Origin: Bacteroidota bacterium
GTDB lineage: Bacteria; Bacteroidota; Bacteroidia; Bacteroidales; FEN-979
Length of the DNA: 45,527 nucleotides
Assembly: GCA_016868575.1 (NCBI GenBank)
Contig: VGGL01000010.1
Coordinates: 1 to 45,527 of the forward strand
Direction: 5' to 3'
Part shown: positions 1 through 6,989 of the stretch, in pieces
Numbering within the stretch: position 1 is the stretch's first letter
How the letters are laid out: every line of letters begins with the position of its first letter
Program-made: the position numbers and the translations under genes
Notes under the pieces: generated by a model
Told to the model about the DNA's origin: nothing
Database searches by the model: none
What the model saw: the letters and a program-made list of their open reading frames with translations, nothing else

Positions 1-826
1 CTGCAATTCTTGTGGTGGACAGCCTGTTTCCCTGGAGAATCTGCGGGCGGTGAGAAAGCTGGCCGACAAATATCAAAAACCAGTCCTGTTCGATGCCGCA
101 CGGTTTGCTGAGAATGCCTGGTTCATTAAAAACCGGGAAGAGGAATTCAGGGATATTTCGATCCGGGAAATTGTGAAGGAGATGTTCGCCTGTGCCGACA
201 TGATGACCATGAGCTGCAAGAAAGACGCCATTGTGAACATCGGCGGTTTCATTGCCATGCGGGAGGAGAAGCTGTTCAAGGCTGCCAGTGTATATACGAT
301 TTTACTGGAAGGATATGTGACATACGGCGGCTTGGCGGGCAGAGATCTGAATGCCATCACGCAGGGTCTCTACGAGGGAACCGAATATGACTACCTGGAA
401 ACCCGGGTTCGTCAGGTGGAATACCTTGGCAACAAGCTGGTAGAATATGGTGTTCCGATCCAGCTTCCCCCGGGAGGTCATGCCATTTTCGTTGATGCCA
501 AGAGGTTTTTCCCGAATGTACCAAAGGAAGAGTTTACGGCTCAAACCCTGGCTATTGAACTTTACCTGGAAGCAGGCGTTCGGGGAGTGGAGATTGGCGC
601 ACTGCTGGCTGACCGGGATCCGCTCACACGCGAAAACCGTTATCCACGGTTGGAAATGGTGCGTCTGACCATTCCAAGACGGGTATATACCAATAACCAT
701 ATGGATGTGGTGGCCGCCGCGTTGAAGAATGTATTCGAGCGGCGACAGGAGATGAGGAAAGGATTGAAGATCGTCAGGGAAGCATCAATCCTTCGCCATT
801 TTACCGTTGAATTAGCCCCTGTCTGA
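1..826 (+). CDS. tnaA: Tryptophanase, 3' part (5' end outside window)
   Basis: PLP-dependent beta-eliminating lyase that splits L-tryptophan into indole, pyruvate and ammonia in the cytoplasm. The frame is open from base 2 with no start, so only the C-terminal ~275 residues are present. Visible family signatures are the GGQPVS block at the left edge, the PLP-lysine region (MSCKKD, then VNIGGF), SYGGLAGRD-type spacing read here as TYGGLAGRD, and LTIPRRVYT. Tryptophanase and tyrosine phenol-lyase are close relatives. The C-terminus here reads LRHFT, and this His matches the tryptophanase-specific His463 of E. coli, where tyrosine phenol-lyase has Phe. That favours TnaA. The residue before the KK pair is Cys rather than the usual Gly or Ala. 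Whether an indole or tryptophan leader controls it cannot be seen from this fragment. Confidence 0.93.
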   Translation, partial: CNSCGGQPVSLENLRAVRKLADKYQKPVLFDAARFAENAWFIKNREEEFRDISIREIVKEMFACADMMTMSCKKDAIVNIGGFIAMREEKLFKAASVYTILLEGYVTYGGLAGRDLNAITQGLYEGTEYDYLETRVRQVEYLGNKLVEYGVPIQLPPGGHAIFVDAKRFFPNVPKEEFTAQTLAIELYLEAGVRGVEIGALLADRDPLTRENRYPRLEMVRLTIPRRVYTNNHMDVVAAALKNVFERRQEMRKGLKIVREASILRHFTVELAPV

Positions 827-841
827 TAACTTTTCCTTACC

Positions 842-1411
842 GTGACAGTTGTTGAAGCAATTTTCCTGGGAGTTGGGCTGGCAATGGATTGCCTGGCCGT
901 CTCATTCGCATGTTGTTCCATCAAGCGAAACCCCTTCCAGATACATTTCAGGCTTCCTGTGCTTTTTGCCCTGTTTCAGGGAGGCATGTTCATGGCAGGA
1001 TGGTTGATCGGTGATGCCATGAAGGATATCATTGCTTCCGTGGACCATTGGGTTGCCTTTGGCTTGCTGGTATTTATCGGATGCAAAATGATCATTCATA
1101 CTATCCGGGAAGAAGAAGAAAAGCGTTACAACCTGCTGAAATGGAGCAGTCTGCTTGCGCTATCCTTTGCAACCAGCATCGATGCGGGAATTGCCGGCAT
1201 CGGGGTTGGATTTACGGAACTCCGACTGTTACAAACGGCCTTCATCATTGCCTTTACAACGTTTTTGATCTCTCTGGCAGGAGTGATGGCTGGCAGGCAA
1301 GCAGGAAACAAATTCCGCATTCTTTCAGGTGAAAAAGCGGAGATTTTTGGAGGTGTGGTACTCATCGCCCTGGGGATTAAAATCCTCTTTGAACATCGTG
1401 TATTTGAATAG
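842..1411 (+). CDS. mntP: MntP-family manganese efflux pump
   Basis: Inner-membrane exporter that lowers cytoplasmic Mn(II). The 189-residue protein has the family length and six hydrophobic segments. The two charged residues expected within membrane helices are present: Asp16 in LAMDCLAVS and Asp114 in TSIDAGIAG, both typical of MntP/YebN. A short charged cytoplasmic loop (REEEEKR, about 89-95) separates the two halves. The start is GTG at 842, only 15 bp after tnaA; no better ATG exists upstream. No yybP-ykoY manganese riboswitch could lie in that short gap, so it may be read through from tnaA. The family call is firm; the substrate is by homology. Confidence 0.88.
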   Translation: MTVVEAIFLGVGLAMDCLAVSFACCSIKRNPFQIHFRLPVLFALFQGGMFMAGWLIGDAMKDIIASVDHWVAFGLLVFIGCKMIIHTIREEEEKRYNLLKWSSLLALSFATSIDAGIAGIGVGFTELRLLQTAFIIAFTTFLISLAGVMAGRQAGNKFRILSGEKAEIFGGVVLIALGIKILFEHRVFE

Positions 1412-1417
1412 ATTGAT

Positions 1418-1425
1418 TATTTTTG
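1418..1425 (+). promoter_or_regulatory. Bacteroidota-type -7 box before queD
   Basis: TATTTTTG fits the Bacteroidota consensus TAnnTTTG and lies 20 bp upstream of the queD ATG, just after the mntP stop. No convincing TTTG at the -33 spacing is seen, so the call rests on the -7 match and position alone. Confidence 0.4.
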
Positions 1426-1445
1426 TCCCTTTTCTGAAAAAAAAT

Positions 1446-1910
1446 ATGGCAGTCATCCGGCTCACCAAAGAATTCAAGTTTGAGGCAGCACATGCCTTGA
1501 AAGGATACGATGGCCCCTGTAAAAGCATCCACGGCCATTCGTATGGTCTTTTTGTGACTGTTTCGGGTGAACCGATCTGCGATCCTGCGTCGCCCAAAGA
1601 CGGCATGATCATCGACTTTTCTGCACTGAAAAGCATTGTAAGGGATTGCATCATCGAGCCATTTGATCATTCCCTGATCATTCAGGCTGGATACCCCGAA
1701 GCGGAAATGAGCCGGGCCGGCGAGATGTTCTCCAAACTCGTCGTCGTCCCCTATCAGCCAACGAGCGAAAACCTGTTGATCGACTTTGCCTCACGGATAT
1801 CTGCAAAACTCCCGGAAGGAGTTCACCTTTGTGCCTTGAAACTTCAGGAAACAGTCACATCGGCTGCTGAATGGCTTGCATCAGATCAACCTAACAATGA
1901 GCGAACATGA
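1446..1910 (+). CDS. queD: 6-carboxytetrahydropterin synthase / PTPS family
   Basis: Converts 7,8-dihydroneopterin triphosphate to 6-carboxy-5,6,7,8-tetrahydropterin for queuosine and other 7-deazapurines. With ATG 1446 the protein is 154 residues; the frame is open further upstream but the homologous part begins at this ATG. Zinc ligands are visible at His16 (EAAHAL), His29 and His31 (HGHSY). The catalytic Cys25 sits in the CxxxH pattern (CKSIH) that marks QueD-type enzymes. DH at 74-75, PTSEN at 105-109 and Glu135 are also conserved family positions. It overlaps hpt by 4 bp (ATGA), implying translational coupling. No queE or queC is in the window, so the pathway assignment is by family. Confidence 0.88.
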   Translation: MAVIRLTKEFKFEAAHALKGYDGPCKSIHGHSYGLFVTVSGEPICDPASPKDGMIIDFSALKSIVRDCIIEPFDHSLIIQAGYPEAEMSRAGEMFSKLVVVPYQPTSENLLIDFASRISAKLPEGVHLCALKLQETVTSAAEWLASDQPNNERT

Positions 1911-2449
1911 AAACTGTAAATGTGAATGACCGGAGGTTTGAACTTTCTGTTCCTGCCCTTGAGATCCAGCGAGCCATCAGCGCTATGGCCAAGCGGATCA
2001 ATCTCGATTACCGGGATCAATCGCCGCTATTCTTAGGCGTACTGAACGGCGCTTTTATGTTCGCTGCTGACCTGCTCCGGGAGATCTCCATTCCGTGCGA
2101 GATTTCCTTTATCAAGTATTCTTCGTATGCCGGGACTGCCTCCACGCAGGAAGTGAAGAGCCTCATTGGAATGAATGAAGACATCCGCGGCAGAGATATC
2201 ATTATCCTCGAGGATATCATCGACACAGGACTCAGCGTGGATCATATCCTCCGGGAGGTGAAGCAATTTGAACCCGCCTCCATCCGTATTGCAGCCCTCT
2301 TTTTCAAACCGGAGGCGTTAAAAAAAACATTCACTCCCGACTATATCGGCCTCTCCATCCCAAATGATTTCATTGTAGGTTATGGGCTTGATTATGATGG
2401 ATTTGGAAGGAATCTGGCTGACGTTTATAAAGTTATCAGTGAGCAGTAA
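1907..2449 (+). CDS. hpt: Hypoxanthine phosphoribosyltransferase
   Basis: Purine salvage enzyme that joins hypoxanthine or guanine to PRPP, giving IMP or GMP. The 180 residues match the family length. The PRPP-binding loop is clear at about 98-110 (IIILEDIIDTGLS), and KYSSY in the flexible catalytic loop lies near residue 70. It starts inside the queD stop codon (ATGA overlap) and is followed 41 bp later by adk, giving a nucleotide-metabolism pair. The last three codons (Ser-Glu-Gln) and the stop fall inside an AT-rich repeat that recurs at other gene ends in this window, so the natural C-terminus may have been slightly altered. Confidence 0.93.
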   Translation: MKTVNVNDRRFELSVPALEIQRAISAMAKRINLDYRDQSPLFLGVLNGAFMFAADLLREISIPCEISFIKYSSYAGTASTQEVKSLIGMNEDIRGRDIIILEDIIDTGLSVDHILREVKQFEPASIRIAALFFKPEALKKTFTPDYIGLSIPNDFIVGYGLDYDGFGRNLADVYKVISEQ

Positions 2450-2479
2450 ACAGTTATCAATTAGCAATTATCAGTTAAC
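2432..2479 (+). repeat. AT-rich gene-end repeat, hpt copy
   Basis: This stretch is built from variants of GTTATCA, CAATTA and CAGTTAAC. It begins inside the last codons of hpt and supplies its TAA stop. A 17-mer inside it (CAGTGAGCAGTAAACAG, 2437-2453) recurs exactly on the other strand at 6458-6474, where it supplies the stop of a different gene in a different reading frame. Confidence 0.7.
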
Positions 2480-2490
2480 AAGCCTTATCA

Positions 2491-3078
2491 ATGCATAACC
2501 TGATCTTTTTTGGTCCACCCGGCTCCGGGAAGGGAACGCAAGCGTTAAGGGTAGCGGAGAAATTCCGGTTCATCCACCTCAGCACCGGAGATGTCTTCCG
2601 TCGTGAGATTGCCGTCAGATCTCCGCTGGGCATGAAAGTTAAAGATGTGATTGACCGCGGAGAGTTGGTCCCCGACTCCTTGTTGATCGAGCTGATCGGA
2701 GACTTCATCCTGAAGTATCAAACTGCCCAGGGTTTTGTCTTTGATGGCTTTCCACGTACGTTGCCGCAAGCCGAAGCGCTCGACAGCATCCTGAAAGTCC
2801 ACCGGTCGGAAGTAACCTGTGCACTCCTCCTGGAAGTGAAAGAAGAAGAACTGATCCGCCGATTGGTCAACCGCGCCAGGGAAGAAGGAAGAAGCGACGA
2901 TACCGAAGAGGTCATCGAAAAGCGATTGGTCTTATATCATCAGCATACCAAGCCTCTGACAGACTACTACACCTCCTCCGGCAAACTGGAAGTGGTGCAT
3001 GGCATCGGTGACATCGAAGACATCTTCCGTAACCTCTGTAAGACGATCAACAAGCGGATCAAAGCCGAATTCAGATAA
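2491..3078 (+). CDS. adk: Adenylate kinase
   Basis: Catalyses ATP + AMP = 2 ADP and keeps the adenylate pool in balance. The 195-residue protein carries the P-loop GPPGSGKGT at 8-16, the AMP-binding region (LSTGDVFR, near 31-38) and FDGFPRT near 84-90. The LID is the short form: RAREEGRSDDTEEVIEKR follows directly with no zinc-binding insertion, as in other Bacteroidota enzymes and short eukaryotic types. The gap upstream is occupied by the repeat at the end of hpt. Obg follows 29 bp later on the same strand. Confidence 0.95.
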   Translation: MHNLIFFGPPGSGKGTQALRVAEKFRFIHLSTGDVFRREIAVRSPLGMKVKDVIDRGELVPDSLLIELIGDFILKYQTAQGFVFDGFPRTLPQAEALDSILKVHRSEVTCALLLEVKEEELIRRLVNRAREEGRSDDTEEVIEKRLVLYHQHTKPLTDYYTSSGKLEVVHGIGDIEDIFRNLCKTINKRIKAEFR

Positions 3079-3107
3079 TGCACTGATTTCCTTGAATCCA
3101 TTCTCAG

Positions 3108-4094
3108 ATGACCTCTGCCTTCGTTGATTATATTAAGATTCACTGCACCTCCGGTCATGGGGGAGCGGGAGCTGTTCATTTTTACCGCGGCAAAGGGATT
3201 CCCAAAGGAGGTCCCGACGGTGGAGATGGCGGTCGTGGCGGGCATGTCATACTTCGTGGAAACAGGCATCTCTGGACTTTACTTCACCTGCGTTATACCA
3301 AGCATGTGCGGGCAATAAATGGCGAAAATGGAGCCAAAGCGCTGAGAACCGGAGCCAATGGTGAAGATATCATTTTGGAGGTTCCATTGGGTACTATCGC
3401 CCGGGACTCCGAAACGGCTGATTTTTATTGCGAAATCACTGAACATGGTGAGGAAAAAATCCTGCTGCCTGGCGGCAGGGGCGGACAGGGTAACGATCAT
3501 TTTAAATCAGCTACCCAGCAGACACCCCGTTTTGCACAACCCGGCGAACCCGGACAGGAACGATGGATCATTCTCGAACTAAAACTACTGGCTGATGTTG
3601 GCCTCGTTGGTTTTCCCAATGCCGGAAAATCAACACTCTTATCCGTACTCTCTGCTGCAAAGCCTGCCATTGCTGATTATCCATTTACAACCCTTACACC
3701 AAACCTTGGAATAGTTGCTTACCGGAATCAACGGTCATTTGTAATGGCCGATATTCCGGGTATTATTGAAGGAGCACATGAAGGAAAAGGCCTCGGACTG
3801 CGATTCCTGCGTCACATCGAACGGAATTCCATCCTCCTTTTTATGATCCCGGTCGATAGCAAGGATATCCACAAGGAATATGAAATCCTCCTGAATGAAC
3901 TCCGGCTGTACAATCCTGACCTGCTGGATAAATCAAGGGTGCTGGCCGTCACCAAGAACGACCTGGCCGATGATGAGCTGATGGATGAGATGAAAAAAGA
4001 CCTCCCGGATATTCCCCGGGTGTTCATCTCTTCCAAAGCCGAAAAGGGACTTGGGAAACTGAAAGACCTGATCTGGCGGGAGCTGAATAAATAG
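3108..4094 (+). CDS. obg: Obg-family ribosome-associated GTPase
   Basis: Large-subunit assembly and stress GTPase. The N-terminal Obg domain (about 1-158) is rich in glycine turns ([13 protein letters not shown] at 34-46). The G domain carries G1 GFPNAGKST at 168-176, switch-II DIPG near 215-218 and G4 TKND at 282-285. At 328 residues it has no C-terminal OCT domain, which is usual for Bacteroidota. The start at 3108 is the ATG immediately before TSAFVDYIK, the standard N-terminus. It sits between adk and a PAP2 gene with short gaps, probably in one transcription unit. Confidence 0.95.
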   Translation: MTSAFVDYIKIHCTSGHGGAGAVHFYRGKGIPKGGPDGGDGGRGGHVILRGNRHLWTLLHLRYTKHVRAINGENGAKALRTGANGEDIILEVPLGTIARDSETADFYCEITEHGEEKILLPGGRGGQGNDHFKSATQQTPRFAQPGEPGQERWIILELKLLADVGLVGFPNAGKSTLLSVLSAAKPAIADYPFTTLTPNLGIVAYRNQRSFVMADIPGIIEGAHEGKGLGLRFLRHIERNSILLFMIPVDSKDIHKEYEILLNELRLYNPDLLDKSRVLAVTKNDLADDELMDEMKKDLPDIPRVFISSKAEKGLGKLKDLIWRELNK

Positions 4095-4100
4095 CCATTG

Positions 4101-4670
4101 ATGCTGGAACCTCTCCTCGATATGGATACCCGGTTGTTTCTGTTCCTGAATGGACAGCACACACCATTCTTCGATCAGGTGATGTTCTATATCAGCGAAA
4201 CCTGGGTATGGGTTCCCCTGTTTGCATTATTGCTTTTCCTGATCATCCGGGATTACAAGTGGCGCTCTCTCTGGGTGATCCTCACCATGATCGTGATGAT
4301 CACCATCACCGACCAGATGGGAGTACATGCTTTCAAGGATGTCTTTCAGCGGCTGCGGCCTTGTCATGAGCCGTCACTGGCCGGCATGGTGCACATTGTG
4401 AATAATTATTGCGGTGGTGACTTTGGTTTCATCAGCAACCATGCAGCGAATACAAGTGCGCTCGCCGGTTTCATCATCATGTTTTTTCAAAAACGACACA
4501 AATACCTGGTCCCAATCATGTTGTGTTATACCCTGGTCGTTTCCTACAGCCGCATCTACCTGGGGGTTCACTATCCCGGTGATGTACTGGGAGGACTCAT
4601 TTTCGGTGGAAGCCTGGGTGTAATTTTTGGTATTTTTTCGAAAAAGATTATCTTTACAGCAAAATCCTAA
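4101..4670 (+). CDS. PAP2-family membrane phosphatase
   Basis: Integral membrane acid phosphatase of the PAP2 superfamily, likely acting on undecaprenyl pyrophosphate or another lipid phosphate at the outer face of the inner membrane. All three active-site motifs are visible: KDVFQRLRP, SNHA in place of the common PSGH, and SRIYLGVHYPGD. About five hydrophobic helices are present in 189 residues. A TTG codon lies one position before the chosen ATG at 4101, and the ATG is preferred. The gene starts 6 bp after the obg stop. The motifs make the family firm; the substrate is inferred. Confidence 0.85.
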   Translation: MLEPLLDMDTRLFLFLNGQHTPFFDQVMFYISETWVWVPLFALLLFLIIRDYKWRSLWVILTMIVMITITDQMGVHAFKDVFQRLRPCHEPSLAGMVHIVNNYCGGDFGFISNHAANTSALAGFIIMFFQKRHKYLVPIMLCYTLVVSYSRIYLGVHYPGDVLGGLIFGGSLGVIFGIFSKKIIFTAKS

Positions 4671-4676
4671 TTGATT

Positions 4677-5312
4677 ATGAAAAGATTATTCATCATGATG
4701 ACCATCCTCTTTCTTGTGGTATTTTGCAATGAATTGATGTCTCAGGAAGATGGAAAAATGAAAAAAGATCAATCACAACTCCCCAATGAGTTGCATGTTT
4801 CGTATGGTTTCGCATCTGCGTATCTTTTTGCAAATGGAGTATATCATAGGGCTGATAAATACGCTAACGGTGATGCCTATGATGAAACCTCCTTTGGGAC
4901 CATAATGATAGGTTATAATCGGTTGCTGACCAAGGTCAGTACCATCGGATTTGAGTTCAGTTACATGAACCTTGATTACAAAAGGAAGGTGTCCGATTAC
5001 CCGACAAATACCTTTGATCACAGTCAATGGAATGAAAAATTGATCAGTGGGTTGGCGAAAGTCACCTTCAGCTACATGAACCGGCCGAACATCCGGTTAT
5101 ATTCCGGCGCAGGGATAGGTGTTTCCATTGATTTTTCCGAAATGAAATATAAGATGAATCCGGTCGAAAAAGACAAATCTCTTAAGCCCGCTTTGCAAGC
5201 GACCTTGATGGGTCTTCGTTTTGGCCGGCAGTTTGGGGGCTTCATTGAATTCGGCATAGGCACCAATGCCATCATCACCGGAGGATTGAGCGTCCAGATT
5301 GGGGATGAATAA
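4677..5312 (+). CDS. Outer-membrane beta-barrel protein, function unknown
   Basis: The protein begins with a signal peptide (Lys-Arg, then IMMTILFLVVF, and a likely cut after SQ near residue 24). The rest is rich in alternating aromatic and hydrophobic residues and Gly turns (SYGFASAYLF, GFEFSYMNLDY, LYSGAGIGVSIDF, GGFIEFGIGTN), which is the pattern of a small 8-strand outer-membrane barrel. It is 211 residues long. ATG 4677 is preferred over the TTG 4671 two codons earlier. It follows the PAP2 gene directly. I do not recognise a specific family, and function cannot be given from sequence. Confidence 0.65.
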   Translation: MKRLFIMMTILFLVVFCNELMSQEDGKMKKDQSQLPNELHVSYGFASAYLFANGVYHRADKYANGDAYDETSFGTIMIGYNRLLTKVSTIGFEFSYMNLDYKRKVSDYPTNTFDHSQWNEKLISGLAKVTFSYMNRPNIRLYSGAGIGVSIDFSEMKYKMNPVEKDKSLKPALQATLMGLRFGRQFGGFIEFGIGTNAIITGGLSVQIGDE

Positions 5313-5376
5313 TAGCTCCTCACCCAGCGCATTTTTCTCTATTATCTCTTCACCGTTCACTAACAATTATGCCTTT

Positions 5377-5426
5377 TTCACTGTACACTGCGTCACCGGC
5401 TGATTTTTCATTTAGTGTAAAGTGAA
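5377..5426. repeat. Imperfect inverted TTCACTnTACACT repeat
   Basis: TTCACTGTACACTG at 5377-5390 faces TAGTGTAAAGTGAA at 5413-5426, an imperfect inverted pair. The right arm is read as the last codons of the minus-strand SGNH gene. The style resembles the other simple repeats seen at gene ends in this window. Confidence 0.5.
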
Positions 5427-6394
5427 AACACTATAGTTGGCAGGGAAAAGAGCACAGAGAAAAATGAAAAGTATTGTTGTTGCCCGCCACGACGGTCACG
5501 CTCAGCATTGAGGCTCTGGTTGTGTGTAAATATGGTGTCAGCGTTTACCGAAGTGTAGAATGCGGCTTCCGGTCGACCGATACCGACATTCCAAAAGGAA
5601 GTGTAACCAAAGACGATCGAATCGGCGGCCTCCTGCAGGATCAGGGCGGTATCTGGTAGGATCCCGGCGGTGAAAGGGTTGCCTGTCACCGGCTTTCCGT
5701 ATATCGAAGAATAAAAAACACAGGCGGCCAGGTAGCTCCCTTTGATATTGGGATGCGAGTTGTCACCGTCGTGAAGAACCATGCCATGCTGGTTAATCAC
5801 CAGTCGCCACGCTTCTCCAACAGGTGCGATGGGACTTTCGAGCGAATCGGCGACCATTTTATAGGATACTGTCAGGGAGTCCTGCATGTGGTTGTAGTCT
5901 GTAAAATCGACACTGCAGTAGTTCGGCGTGAAGCGCTGCATTCCACCAAATCGGCGTCCCCAGGTGAGAAAGAACAAAACCTGGGTGCAGGGATCGGATG
6001 CTTTGGTTGCATCATACAAGGTGGTTGCCCCCGGGAACATACAACTGTCGCGCAGCGCCGAAATCGATGGGATCTGGCTTTGTTCCTGAAGTACCACAAA
6101 GTCCCAGTCGTTGCCTGCAATCAGTCCCAAACTGGCAGGGTCAGTGGCATGATCTATGGGTTCCCATCCCAGCGTATAGCCGCCGGGAGTATTGATCTCG
6201 AACTGGATCGAATCCCCGGCAGCATTGGCCAGTGTGGCCACCAGCAAGGGCATGTTGTTGATATAAGTATAGCTGTTACCTAAAAAGAGCACCTTCCGGA
6301 ACAGCCCCTGCGCAGGAGTTCCGTGTGAAATTGCAAGCAGCACGAGAAAGAGAATGATAGATGGATTCCAAAAGTACAAGGTACAATTGACCAT
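5408..6394 (-). CDS. Secreted SGNH/DUF4886-like hydrolase, C-terminus probably altered
   Basis: Exported protein with a signal peptide (SIILFLVLLAISHG, cut near AQG) and an SGNH-like fold. VLFLGNSYTYINNMP right after the signal holds the GNS block with the nucleophile Ser, NDWDFVVLQEQSQIP is block III-like, and GDNSHPNIKGSYLAAC holds the catalytic Asp-x-x-His. That pattern matches DUF4886-type proteins, thought to act on carbohydrate esters. The start at 6394 gives 328 residues but lies in repeat sequence, so TTG 6379 is possible. The tail after residue ~298 (RDRRGGQQQ, then a Phe/Ser-rich stretch) does not look like the usual Ig or T9SS domain. It ends inside a TTCACTTTACACT repeat, suggesting loss of the native C-terminus. 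Confidence 0.7.
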   Translation of the reverse strand: MVNCTLYFWNPSIILFLVLLAISHGTPAQGLFRKVLFLGNSYTYINNMPLLVATLANAAGDSIQFEINTPGGYTLGWEPIDHATDPASLGLIAGNDWDFVVLQEQSQIPSISALRDSCMFPGATTLYDATKASDPCTQVLFFLTWGRRFGGMQRFTPNYCSVDFTDYNHMQDSLTVSYKMVADSLESPIAPVGEAWRLVINQHGMVLHDGDNSHPNIKGSYLAACVFYSSIYGKPVTGNPFTAGILPDTALILQEAADSIVFGYTSFWNVGIGRPEAAFYTSVNADTIFTHNQSLNAERDRRGGQQQYFSFFSVLFSLPTIVFSLYTK

Positions 6395-6432
6395 TGAACA
6401 TTGGATTGACAAAATACGATTTGCAATTTTCC

Positions 6433-6474
6433 TCACTGATAACTGTTTTGCTGATTGCTGTTTACTGCTCACTG
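6433..6474 (-). repeat. AT-rich gene-end repeat between SGNH and NimA-like genes
   Basis: On the minus strand this reads CAGTGAGCAGTAAACAG followed by CAATCAGC and CAGTTATCAGTGA. The 17-mer is identical to the one at the end of hpt (2437-2453) but supplies a TGA stop in another frame. A further patch of ATTGACCATTGAACATTGG-like sequence at 6384-6403 covers the putative SGNH start. Confidence 0.7.
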
Positions 6475-6930
6475 CCCATACGCTTTTCCCTCAAACCGCT
6501 CCACCACTACCTTCCAGCAGTTCACCTCTTGGATGGCGGGCGGATTATAGGGAAAGTCACGTCCGGTGTACTGTCGCATGACAACATTCAGGACAATGAC
6601 CTTTTGCTCGGGATCCTCGATGAATTCCACTTTCCCGTAACACAATACCGAGCGGTATTTCATGCCGTAGCTACATGCCACCTCCTCATGCTGCCACCGG
6701 AGCACATAATCGGTACTGAAGGCAATGCATACATCCGGGCATTTTTTCAGGATGTCGATCTTCTTGCCGGTCTGCGCAGAATGAAGGTAGATCACCCCAT
6801 CCTGATATCCGAAGTTAAAAGGCAGGACATAGGGTTTATGATCCGGATCGACCATCGCAATATGACATACCTGACATTTGGCAATGATTTCGTCGATTTC
6901 CTGACGTGCGGTGATGATGCGCTTTTTCAT
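6469..6930 (-). CDS. NimA-like pyridoxamine 5'-phosphate oxidase-family flavoprotein
   Basis: Small FMN-binding split-barrel protein of the PNPOx-like superfamily, in the branch that includes NimA (5-nitroimidazole reductase) and many uncharacterised Bacteroidota proteins. In 153 residues one sees CHIAMVDPDHKPYVLPFNFGY (first strands, about 22-42), IYLHSAQTGKKIDIL and the conserved CYGKVEFIEDPEQK. The family signature His-Ser before the glycine-lysine pair is present. The final Gly-Gln and the TGA stop lie in the gene-end repeat. It is separated from radA by another such repeat. Actual substrate unknown; nitroimidazole reduction should not be assumed. Confidence 0.8.
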   Translation of the reverse strand: MKKRIITARQEIDEIIAKCQVCHIAMVDPDHKPYVLPFNFGYQDGVIYLHSAQTGKKIDILKKCPDVCIAFSTDYVLRWQHEEVACSYGMKYRSVLCYGKVEFIEDPEQKVIVLNVVMRQYTGRDFPYNPPAIQEVNCWKVVVERFEGKAYGQ

Positions 6931-6944
6931 AAGTTGGCAATGGT

Positions 6945-6989
6945 GATTTACTGATTGCTGTTGATTGATAATTGATAACTGTTAACTGT
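6945..6989 (-). repeat. AT-rich gene-end repeat at radA stop
   Basis: The segment consists of TTGATTGATAATTGATAAC-type units with CTGATTGCTG and GTTAAC pieces. The radA stop (TAA, 6982-6984) falls inside it. It fills the whole gap between radA and the next gene. Confidence 0.65.

Noticed and set aside
827-841. Space for a manganese riboswitch ahead of mntP
   Set aside because: Only 15 bp separate mntP from tnaA, far too short for a yybP-ykoY element.
5753-6283. 176-codon open frame on the plus strand
   Set aside because: Antisense shadow of the SGNH gene, which has a signal peptide and catalytic motifs.
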